From Pseudomonadota bacterium (GTDB taxonomy: Bacteria > Pseudomonadota > Gammaproteobacteria > Burkholderiales > SG8-39): a stretch of DNA of 6,379 bases. Location of the stretch: NCBI GenBank assembly GCA_021848555.1, contig JAJZUN010000176.1, positions 1 to 6,379 on the forward strand, read 5' to 3'. Both the position numbers and the translations under genes were made by a program. The number at the start of each line of letters is the position of its first letter. Within the stretch, counting starts at the first letter, position 1. Below are positions 1 to 4,764 of the stretch, piece after piece. The notes under the pieces were generated by a model. It saw only the letters and a program-made list of their open reading frames with translations, searched no databases and was not told where the DNA came from.

Positions 1-599
1 TCGACGAGCCGCTGTCCAATTTGGACGCCAAGCTGCGCGTGCAGATGCGCCTGGAGATCCAGCAGCTGCACCGCAACCTCGGCACCACCAGCATCTACGT
101 GACCCATGACCAGGTCGAAGCGATGACGCTGGCGCAGCGCATGGTCGTCATGAGCGCCGGGCGCACCGAGCAGATCGGCGCTCCGGGTGAAGTCTACCAG
201 CGCCCGGCGACCCAGTTCGTCGCCGGTTTCATCGGCTCGCCTGCGATGAATTTCCTGCGCGGCCGCGCCGACGCGGGCGGCCTCACGCTGGCCGACAACG
301 GACACCTCGCCGTGACCGTGCCCGGACCGCTGGTCGGACGCGAATTGGTGCTGGGCATCCGGCCCGAGCACCTGGAGGTGTGCACGCCCGACGAAGCGCT
401 GTTTACCCTGCAGACCGAAATGCGCGAAATGCTCGGCGCCGACACGCTGGTGCACGGCCGGTTCGGCAAGGAGCTGCTGGTCGCGCGCCTCTCGGCCACC
501 GAGCACCCGTCACCGGGCCAGGCGCTGCCGCTGCGTCCCCTGCCCGGCTGCCTGCACTGGTTCGATGCCCAGAGCGGCGCGCGCCTGGAGAGCGTTTGA
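1..599 (+). CDS. ugpC: UgpC-like ABC importer ATPase, 3' part (5' end outside window)
   Basis: This is the C-terminal 198 residues of a MalK/UgpC-class ABC importer ATPase, which powers uptake of glycerol-3-phosphate or glycerophosphodiesters from the inner face of the cytoplasmic membrane. The reading frame is open from base 3; bases 1-2 (tc) fit the last two bases of a Phe codon. Visible in order are the Walker B/D-loop region [12 protein letters not shown], the H-loop motif [16 protein letters not shown], the conserved stretch after it ([16 protein letters not shown]), and a C-terminal TOBE/OB-fold regulatory domain containing [10 protein letters not shown]. Walker A and the LSGGQ signature lie upstream of the window. 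Full-length family members are about 350-370 residues, so roughly 45% is missing only because of the window edge. The sequence alone makes it a carbohydrate-type (CUT1) ATPase. The Ugp assignment rests on the glycerophosphodiesterase gene 17 bases downstream, as in the common ugpBAECQ order. MalK-type sugar import remains possible if that linkage misleads. Confidence 0.9.
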   Translation, partial: DEPLSNLDAKLRVQMRLEIQQLHRNLGTTSIYVTHDQVEAMTLAQRMVVMSAGRTEQIGAPGEVYQRPATQFVAGFIGSPAMNFLRGRADAGGLTLADNGHLAVTVPGPLVGRELVLGIRPEHLEVCTPDEALFTLQTEMREMLGADTLVHGRFGKELLVARLSATEHPSPGQALPLRPLPGCLHWFDAQSGARLESV

Positions 600-616
600 C
601 TGATGCCGGGGCTGGC

Positions 617-1357
617 ATGAAACCCTGGCCTTATCCGCGCATCATCGCCCACCGAGGCGGCGGCACGCTCGCCCCGGAAAACACGCTCGCCGGCATGCGC
701 AAGGCGAAGGAACTCGGATTCGCCGGCATCGAGTTCGATGTCATGCTCGCCGGCGACGCCACGCCTATCCTGATGCACGATCAGACGCTCGATCGCACCA
801 CCAGCGGCAGCGGGCCGATCGCCGCGACCGCGTACCGCGACATGCTGCAGCTCGACGCCGGCAGCTGGTTCTCGCGCGAGCACGCGGGCGAACCGGTGCC
901 GAGCTTCGAGCGCGCGGGCCGGCTGTGCATCGAGCTCGGCCTGTGGGCCGATATCGAGATCAAGCCGGTCAAGGGCTACGAAGCCGAAACCGGCAAGGCG
1001 GCCGCGCTCGCCGCGCGCGAACTCTGGCGCGGCGCGCCGGTGCAGCCTCTATTGTGTTCATTCCAGCCGGCCGCGCTCGCGGCAGCGCAAGCGGCTGCAC
1101 CCGAATTACCGCGCGGCGCGCTGACCCCGAGCATTCCGCCCGAGTGGGAGCAATGGCTGCAGAAACTCGGCTGCGTCTCGCTGCACTGCGACTACCGCAT
1201 GCTGCTGCCGCAACAGGCGCGCGCGGTGCGCGATGCCGGCTACTGGCTGCTGTGCTACACCGTGAACGATCCCGAAATCGTGCGCGTGCTGTTCGATTGG
1301 GGCGTGGACGCCGTCATCACCGATCGCCTGGACCTGATCCCGCCCGATTTCAAGTAG
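617..1357 (+). CDS. ugpQ: Cytoplasmic glycerophosphodiester phosphodiesterase
   Basis: The enzyme hydrolyses glycerophosphodiesters (deacylated phospholipid head groups) to sn-glycerol-3-phosphate and an alcohol, using products delivered by the Ugp importer. It is 246 residues, close to the roughly 247 of E. coli UgpQ, and has no signal peptide, so it is cytoplasmic. GDPD-family residues are all in place: the catalytic AHRGGG with H12-R13, PENT with E21, the metal-binding pair in IEFDVML (E39, D41), the second catalytic His in MHDQTLDRTT (H54), and the IEIKP strand with E114 and K116. The C-terminal TIM-barrel end reads CYTVNDPE then GVDAVITDRLDL, also family-typical. The frame is open further upstream, but ATG 617 is chosen because the protein then begins directly at the conserved strand RIIAHRG. 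It follows ugpC by 17 bases and is almost certainly in the same transcript. The ribosome binding site is weak (a ggggc patch about 5 bases upstream), which suggests translational coupling. Confidence 0.93.
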   Translation: MKPWPYPRIIAHRGGGTLAPENTLAGMRKAKELGFAGIEFDVMLAGDATPILMHDQTLDRTTSGSGPIAATAYRDMLQLDAGSWFSREHAGEPVPSFERAGRLCIELGLWADIEIKPVKGYEAETGKAAALAARELWRGAPVQPLLCSFQPAALAAAQAAAPELPRGALTPSIPPEWEQWLQKLGCVSLHCDYRMLLPQQARAVRDAGYWLLCYTVNDPEIVRVLFDWGVDAVITDRLDLIPPDFK

Positions 1358-1378
1358 CGGCGCCGGATTACAAAAGCT

Positions 1379-1384
1379 TACAAT
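1379..1384 (+). promoter_or_regulatory. Possible -10 element for the exported small protein gene
   Basis: TACAAT matches the sigma-70 -10 consensus at five of six bases. It lies in the only AT-rich patch (attacaaaagcttacaat) of the 107-base gap after ugpQ. No good -35 hexamer is found 16-18 bases upstream, so the call rests on the -10 and on position alone. Use of this site would give a leader of about 75 bases that includes the hairpin at 1428-1442. Confidence 0.3.
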
Positions 1385-1427
1385 CGCCGCGTCGGCATCC
1401 CGTCGTCTCGCGCGTTTCGGATGCTAC

Positions 1428-1442
1428 GGGAGGACTTCTCCC
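1428..1442 (+). promoter_or_regulatory. Small leader hairpin just upstream of a ribosome binding site
   Basis: GGGAG (1428-1432) and CTCCC (1438-1442) form a five-base-pair stem around a five-base loop. The right arm with the following TT (1438-1444) is also nearly complementary to the ribosome binding site AAAGGAG at 1450-1456. Two mutually exclusive pairings are therefore possible on paper. A regulatory role is inference; stems this short arise by chance. Confidence 0.25.
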
Positions 1443-1449
1443 TTCATAG

Positions 1450-1456
1450 AAAGGAG
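1450..1456 (+). promoter_or_regulatory. Strong ribosome binding site for the exported small protein
   Basis: AAAGGAG is followed by an eight-base spacer and ATG 1465. It is among the best Shine-Dalgarno sequences in the window and firmly fixes the start of the small secreted protein. Confidence 0.8.
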
Positions 1457-1464
1457 TTCATCAC

Positions 1465-1800
1465 ATGTCCAAAATCAAGATCAGCATTGCCGCTTTCATG
1501 ATGACCGCCCTACCCGCGCTGGCGCTGGCCCAGGCCACACCTGCGACGCCGGCGACCCCCGGCATAGACCAGCGCCAGGCCAACCAGGAGCGGCGCATCC
1601 AGCAGGGCGTGAAATCCGGCCAGCTTACCGGCCGGGAAGCGGCACGCCTGGAACAACGCGAAGCCAAAATCCAGACAAACAAGCAGGCGGACATGGCCGA
1701 CGGCAAGGTGACGGCGCAGGAGCGCAGGAAACTGCAGCGCGAGCAAAACCGCACCAGCCGTGCGATCACCCGCCAGAAGCACGACCGGCAGCGCAGATAA
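1465..1800 (+). CDS. Small exported basic protein with duplicated helix-loop-helix motif
   Basis: This is a 111-residue protein of unknown function. Residues 1-22 form a Sec signal peptide: a basic N-terminus (MSKIKIS), a hydrophobic core, and an ALA site predicting cleavage after Ala22, so it should reach the periplasm or beyond. A short ATPATPATPG linker follows. Residues 51-69 (SGQLTGREAARLEQREAKI) and 79-97 (DGKVTAQERRKLQREQNRT) are a degenerate repeat at an offset of 28. Each has the pattern (S/D)-G-x-hydrophobic-T-x-x-E then a charged helix, with a shared Leu; the second resembles a pseudo-EF-hand loop lacking Asp at positions 1 and 3. The mature part is Arg/Lys/Gln-rich and has no Cys, Trp, Tyr or Phe. 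From memory, similar exported proteins with IDQRQANQ and RQKHDRQ-like ends occur in betaproteobacteria without known function; I could not verify this. A strong ribosome binding site and possible own promoter set it apart from ugpQ. Confidence 0.85.
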   Translation: MSKIKISIAAFMMTALPALALAQATPATPATPGIDQRQANQERRIQQGVKSGQLTGREAARLEQREAKIQTNKQADMADGKVTAQERRKLQREQNRTSRAITRQKHDRQRR

Positions 1801-1834
1801 ACAACAGCGGGACCGCGCCGGCCTGCGCCCAGCC

Positions 1835-2407
1835 ATGCCTACCCTGTATCGCAATCTGCTCGCGCTCATGTGGATTGCCTGGGTCGTCTACTGGTGGGCG
1901 CTTTCGTTCAACGTCAAGGTCGCGGCGAAGCGTGAGCCCCTGTACTCGCGTCTATTGCACCTGGGGCCGCTGCTCGCCGCGGCGCTGCTGCTCGGGCTTC
2001 CGCACATCCCGCTGCCGCTCTTCGGCGCACGCTTTGTGCCGCCGGCGCCATGGTCCCATTGGGTCGGAACCGCGCTCACCGCGGCGGGTCTGCTCCTTAC
2101 CGTATGGGCGCGCAGGCATATCGGCAGAAACTGGAGCGCCATCGTGACCATCAAGGAAGGTCATGAATTCATCGCGAGCGGCCCCTACGCCTTCGTGCGC
2201 CACCCGATCTACACTGGACTGCTCCTCGCGTTCGCCGGCAGCGCACTGGCGCTGGGCGAATGGCGCGGCCCAGTCGCCTTCGCCATCGTGGCCTGGGCTT
2301 TTTGGCGCAAGCTGCGCCTGGAAGAGCGCTGGATGCAGCAGCACTTCGGCGAGGCCTATCAGGACTATTGTCGCCGCGTCGCGGCGCTGCTACCCTTCGT
2401 GTGGTAA
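1835..2407 (+). CDS. Isoprenylcysteine carboxyl methyltransferase-like integral membrane protein
   Basis: This is a 190-residue polytopic inner-membrane protein of the ICMT/PEMT/NnrU-like superfamily, whose members transfer a methyl group from S-adenosylmethionine to lipid-like or prenylated substrates. Hydrophobic segments lie at about residues 7-24, 41-58, 75-92, 127-141 and 145-157. The C-terminal half carries the family core: RNWSAIVTIKEGH, then GPYAFVRHPIYTG (residues 116-128) for cofactor binding, then LRLEERWMQQHFGEAYQDY (E163-E164, F171-G172, Y175, Y178). ATG 1835 is chosen because the hydrophobic N-terminus starts there. The frame is open upstream into the preceding gene, but that extension is polar and unlike the family. 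No clear ribosome binding site precedes it, and it begins 34 bases after the exported protein gene, so coupling to that gene is likely. Bacteria lack CaaX prenyl proteins, so the substrate is unknown and the name should be read as a fold label. Confidence 0.85.
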   Translation: MPTLYRNLLALMWIAWVVYWWALSFNVKVAAKREPLYSRLLHLGPLLAAALLLGLPHIPLPLFGARFVPPAPWSHWVGTALTAAGLLLTVWARRHIGRNWSAIVTIKEGHEFIASGPYAFVRHPIYTGLLLAFAGSALALGEWRGPVAFAIVAWAFWRKLRLEERWMQQHFGEAYQDYCRRVAALLPFVW

Positions 2408-2417
2408 CGGGTCTGGT

Positions 2418-2424
2418 AAAGGAG
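2418..2424 (+). promoter_or_regulatory. Ribosome binding site that decides a GTG start
   Basis: AAAGGAG lies six bases before GTG 2431, and no ATG lies nearby in that frame. It supports starting the winged-helix/GNAT gene at 2431, not at the upstream in-frame ATG at 2260, which lies inside the methyltransferase gene. Confidence 0.75.
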
Positions 2425-2430
2425 TCCAGG

Positions 2431-2994
2431 GTGACCGACACGGTCGACGCACTGATACTCGATCTGCTGGAGTGGATCGGACCGCAGCCGCGGGCGTACG
2501 CCGAAGTCATGGAGGCATGGCGCACGTCCTGCCCGCGCCTGCCCGTATGGGAGGAAGCCAACGCGCGAGGCTTCGTCGAGCGCCGCCACGTACAGGGTAA
2601 GGCGGCGCTGATTGCGGTCACTGCGTCCGGGCGGGCATTCCTCGCGCAGCAGCGGCCGCAATACGAGGGCAGTGTAGACGCCGAATTGATGGCGAGCGCG
2701 ATGGCAGGCTTCGACGGCCACCGCGGCTGGGTGTACTACCTCGCAGTCGCCCCCGCGCATCGCGGGCGGTCCTACGGCAGCGCCCTGATGCGCGAGGTGG
2801 AGCGCCTGCTCCGAGAGCGCGGCTGCCCGAAGCTGAACCTGCAGGTGCGCGCCGCCAACGCCGCTGCTGCCGCGTTCTACCGCAAGCTCGGTTATGCGCA
2901 GGACGAGTTGCTCAGCCTGGGCAAGAGGTTGATTCACGACCGGGCGAGCGGCGATCCGGCGGCCCCGCGCGGCGCCTTTCCACGTCAGTCCTGA
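2431..2994 (+). CDS. Chimeric protein: N-terminal winged-helix-like domain fused to 5'-truncated YpeA-like GNAT acetyltransferase
   Basis: The product is 187 residues. Residues 4-75 (VDALILDLLEW through ASGRAFLAQQRP) look like a complete small winged-helix protein: helices, a PRLPVWEEANARGFVERR recognition region, then a beta-wing ending in VTASGRAFL. Residues 83-170 match the C-terminal half of YpeA-type GNAT acetyltransferases: MAGFDGHRGW (91-100), YYLAVAPAHRGRSYGSALM (102-120), GCPKLNLQVR (131-140), FYRKLGY (149-155) and LSLGKRLI (161-168). The usual GNAT N-terminus of about 55-60 residues, including the family's RPWNDP-type motif and the second beta strand, is absent. The acetyl-CoA loop reads R-G-R-S-Y-G, with Ser in place of the first Gly of (R/Q)xxGxG. 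The start is GTG 2431, set by AAAGGAG. It lies 23 bases after the methyltransferase gene. The protein may be an inactive sensor, a DNA-binding regulator or a decaying fusion; acetyltransferase activity should not be assumed. The domain matches are clear; the winged-helix label is from pattern only. Confidence 0.8.
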   Translation: MTDTVDALILDLLEWIGPQPRAYAEVMEAWRTSCPRLPVWEEANARGFVERRHVQGKAALIAVTASGRAFLAQQRPQYEGSVDAELMASAMAGFDGHRGWVYYLAVAPAHRGRSYGSALMREVERLLRERGCPKLNLQVRAANAAAAAFYRKLGYAQDELLSLGKRLIHDRASGDPAAPRGAFPRQS

Positions 2995-3002
2995 GTCAGG
3001 AC
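2988..3002 (+). repeat. Perfect inverted repeat across the GNAT stop codon
   Basis: GTCCTGA (2988-2994), one central G (2995), and TCAGGAC (2996-3002) form a perfect 7+1+7 palindrome. As RNA it would fold as a six-base-pair stem with an AGU loop. It contains the TGA stop of the chimeric gene (2992-2994) and ends one base before the GGGG ribosome binding site (3004-3007) of the glutathione S-transferase gene. It could be an operator-like site, an RNA processing or attenuation hairpin, or chance. There is no T-run, so it is not a standard intrinsic terminator. Confidence 0.5.
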
Positions 3003-3012
3003 AGGGGCAAGC

Positions 3013-3660
3013 ATGCAACTCATCGGAATGCTCGATTCGCCCTACGTGCGCCGCGTCGCGATATCGCTGCAATTGCTGGACTTGCCGTTCGAGCACCGCT
3101 CCATTTCCGTGTTTCGCACGTTCGGCGAATTCCGTGCGATCAACCCCGTGGTCAAGGCGCCGACGCTGGTGTGCGACGACGGCACGGTACTGATGGACTC
3201 CACGCTGATCCTGGAATACGCCGAAAGCATTGCCGCGCCGGGAAAGTCGCTCATGCCACTGGCTGAGCACCGGCACGCGCTGCGCCGCATCGGGCTCGCG
3301 CTCGCCGCGTGCGAGAAAAGCGTACAGATCATCTACGAGCGCAACTTGCGGCCGCCGGAAAAGCAGCATCAGCCCTGGGTCGCGCGGGTGACGGGCCAGC
3401 TGCTGGCCGCCTACGGCGCGCTCGAAGCCGAGTTCGCGCGCACACCGCTGCCCGCGGCCGACGGAGTCATGGACCAGGCCGGCATCAGCACTGCGGTGGC
3501 CTGGCACTTCAGCCAGATGACCCTGCCCGAAGTGGTCCCTGCAGCGGATTTCCCCGCGCTGCGGCGCTACTCGGCCGCGGCGGAATGTTTGCCCGAGTTC
3601 GCCGCCGCACCCCATGGCGATGGTACTTATCGTGCCGGCAAAGCCCCAGCGCCAAAATAA
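3013..3660 (+). CDS. Glutathione S-transferase family protein
   Basis: This is a 215-residue soluble protein of normal GST length that probably conjugates glutathione to electrophiles or reduces thiol adducts. The N-terminal thioredoxin-fold domain (about 1-80) begins MQLIGMLDSPYVRRV, where Ser9 sits at the usual catalytic Ser/Cys position. The cis-proline region NPVVKAPTLV (Pro50) and the glutathione gamma-Glu-binding DST motif (D62, S63) follow. Residues about 85-200 are the all-helical C-terminal domain, with the capping-box Asp at about 154 (VMDQAGISTAVAW). ATG 3013 starts exactly at the first beta strand and has a GGGG ribosome binding site five bases upstream. The gene starts 18 bases after the chimeric gene, behind the palindrome at 2988-3002. 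The substrate and GST class cannot be told from the sequence alone. The C-terminal tail after about residue 200 (HGDGTYRAGKAPAPK) is loosely conserved and probably disordered. Confidence 0.9.
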   Translation: MQLIGMLDSPYVRRVAISLQLLDLPFEHRSISVFRTFGEFRAINPVVKAPTLVCDDGTVLMDSTLILEYAESIAAPGKSLMPLAEHRHALRRIGLALAACEKSVQIIYERNLRPPEKQHQPWVARVTGQLLAAYGALEAEFARTPLPAADGVMDQAGISTAVAWHFSQMTLPEVVPAADFPALRRYSAAAECLPEFAAAPHGDGTYRAGKAPAPK

Positions 3661-3705
3661 TTTCTCTTCGCGCCGCAATAGCGTACGGCACTGACAGGAT
3701 GCAAC

Positions 3706-3711
3706 AGGAGG
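3706..3711 (+). promoter_or_regulatory. Consensus ribosome binding site of the thioesterase gene
   Basis: AGGAGG is followed by a five-base spacer and ATG 3717. It rules out the in-frame ATG at 3699, which lies upstream of the Shine-Dalgarno sequence. Confidence 0.8.
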
Positions 3712-3716
3712 CACAC

Positions 3717-4124
3717 ATGGACTTGCTCGAATCGGTACAGCAAATTCTGCAACCGCTGTTTCCGGGTGTGCTCGGCATCGAACTCACCGAAGTCGGCCCG
3801 GAGCGCGTCGTCGCCTCGATGCTGGTGCGGCCCGACCTGTGCACCGCGGGCGAGGTGCTGCACGGTGGCGCGATCATGGCCTTCGCCGACACCCTGGGCG
3901 CAGTCGCAACTTTCGCCAACCTGCCTCAGGGCGCACGCACCACCACCATAGAGTCCAAAACCAACTTCCTCGGCGCCGCGCCGGCCGGCACGCGCGTAAC
4001 CGGCGAGTGCACCGCGTTTCACCGCGGCCGGACTACGATGGTATGGCAGACGCTGGTCAAGTCCGAGGCGGGCAAGCTGTGTGCGGTGGTCACGCAAACG
4101 CAGATGGTCCTGCCTAAATCATGA
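3717..4124 (+). CDS. PaaI-family hotdog-fold thioesterase
   Basis: This is a 135-residue single hotdog-domain protein that probably hydrolyses acyl-CoA or aryl-CoA thioesters in the cytoplasm, working as a dimer or tetramer. The family signature GEVLHGGAIMAFADTLG (residues 45-61) includes H49-G50-G51 and the catalytic-position Asp58. It is followed by TTIESKTNFLGAAPAGTRV and the final strands ending CAVVTQTQMVL, all characteristic of PaaI/YbgC-like thioesterases. The length is normal for the family. The start is fixed by AGGAGG five bases upstream. It lies 56 bases after the GST gene, probably in the same transcript, although the AT-rich patch at 3655-3665 leaves room for an internal promoter. 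No phenylacetate genes are present, so the name PaaI is a family label only and the physiological substrate is unknown. Confidence 0.9.
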   Translation: MDLLESVQQILQPLFPGVLGIELTEVGPERVVASMLVRPDLCTAGEVLHGGAIMAFADTLGAVATFANLPQGARTTTIESKTNFLGAAPAGTRVTGECTAFHRGRTTMVWQTLVKSEAGKLCAVVTQTQMVLPKS

Positions 4125-4174
4125 ACTTTCGCTTTCGCCGGATCAGGCGCAACCTGGAGTTACGGCCGATTGCC

Positions 4175-4206
4175 TTGCCGGTTTTGGCAACGGCGCCGGG
4201 GCGCCG
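4175..4206. terminator. Two hairpins between convergent genes, possible bidirectional terminator
   Basis: TTGCC (4175-4179) pairs with GGCAA (4186-4190) around the loop GGTTTT. Immediately after, CGGCGC (4191-4196) pairs with GCGCCG (4201-4206) around CGGG. They lie between the stop of the plus-strand thioesterase gene (4124) and the stop of the minus-strand CMD gene (4213), where both transcripts must end. Neither is followed by a T-run on either strand, so the call is by position and stem only. Confidence 0.35.
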
Positions 4207-4212
4207 CGCGCC

Positions 4213-4734
4213 TCAGGACTGGTGGTGCACCTGCATCGCTTCGAGGAAGCGCGACACCAAGTTGTAACCGGCGATGGTCGCGGTGAGTTCGACCAGGTCC
4301 TGGGTGTCGAAATGTTTCCGCACCTCGGCGAACAACTCGTCGGGCACCTGGACCTGTTTGGTCATGGTATCGGTGTAGGCGAGTACCGCGCGCTCGGCCG
4401 CATCGAATAGCGGCGAGCACTGCCAGGCTTTCAGTGCGGCGATCTGCTCCGCGCTTGCGCCTTCTTTCAGCGCGAACGGCAGATGCGCCTGGTATTCGTA
4501 GTCCGCGCCGTTGAGCACGGCCACGCGCAGGATCGCGAGTTCGCGATAGCGCCCGGCGAGCTTGGTCTTTTGCCGGATCGCGGTGAACAGGCCGAGCCAG
4601 CCCTCCATCACCGCCGGGCTGTGCAGCAGCACCTTGTACAAGTCGAGCAGCTTGCCGCGTTCGGCCTTGATGCGCGCGACGAGCGGCGCGAGATCAGGGT
4701 GGTCTTGTTCTTCGATATAGGCAATGCGCGCCAT
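4213..4734 (-). CDS. Carboxymuconolactone decarboxylase (CMD)/AhpD-like family protein
   Basis: This is a 173-residue all-helical protein of the CMD/AhpD-like superfamily. The diagnostic core is residues 62-90: RYRELAILRV, then NGADYEYQAHLPFALKEG, with E65, E80 and H84 at the usual active-site positions. The thiol pair (CxxC) that gives AhpD its peroxidase activity is absent; the only cysteine is C106. It is therefore more like the thiol-free, decarboxylase-like branch than an alkylhydroperoxidase, and a true muconolactone substrate is not implied. The start MARIAYIEEQ (ATG 4734-4732) follows a weak GAAGAG ribosome binding site, and the gene begins 30 bases after the phosphomannomutase stop, so the two are probably co-transcribed. 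Functional coupling to sugar-phosphate metabolism is not evident. The function remains unknown beyond family membership. Confidence 0.85.
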   Translation of the reverse strand: MARIAYIEEQDHPDLAPLVARIKAERGKLLDLYKVLLHSPAVMEGWLGLFTAIRQKTKLAGRYRELAILRVAVLNGADYEYQAHLPFALKEGASAEQIAALKAWQCSPLFDAAERAVLAYTDTMTKQVQVPDELFAEVRKHFDTQDLVELTATIAGYNLVSRFLEAMQVHHQS

Positions 4735-4764
4735 GGCTTCGGTCTCTTCGGCAAATAATTCGGT

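Noticed and set aside
380..616. Upstream extension of ugpQ from an earlier ATG
   Set aside because: It lies within ugpC in another frame, and its translation is Arg/Ala-rich with no similarity to GDPD proteins. ATG 617 gives the normal family length.
2260..2430. Upstream in-frame ATG extension of the winged-helix/GNAT gene
   Set aside because: The extension overlaps the conserved 3' end of the methyltransferase gene, is Arg-rich and family-free, and AAAGGAG sits exactly before GTG 2431.
2590..2690. Frameshift or sequencing error hiding the missing GNAT N-terminal half
   Set aside because: I read the other two frames across the join and saw no GNAT-like residues. The gap between the two domains is far too short to hold the missing 55-60 residues, so a deletion/fusion fits better than a frameshift.
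3650..3700. Internal promoter before the thioesterase gene
   Set aside because: The aaaataattt patch is AT-rich compared with its surroundings, but I could not find a -10/-35 pair with acceptable spacing.
2365..3714. Long open frame on the minus strand (about 449 codons) opposite the chimera and GST genes
   Set aside because: The plus strand holds two recognisable proteins with good ribosome binding sites across the same span. The antisense translation shows no domain and is Arg/His-rich as expected for a shadow.
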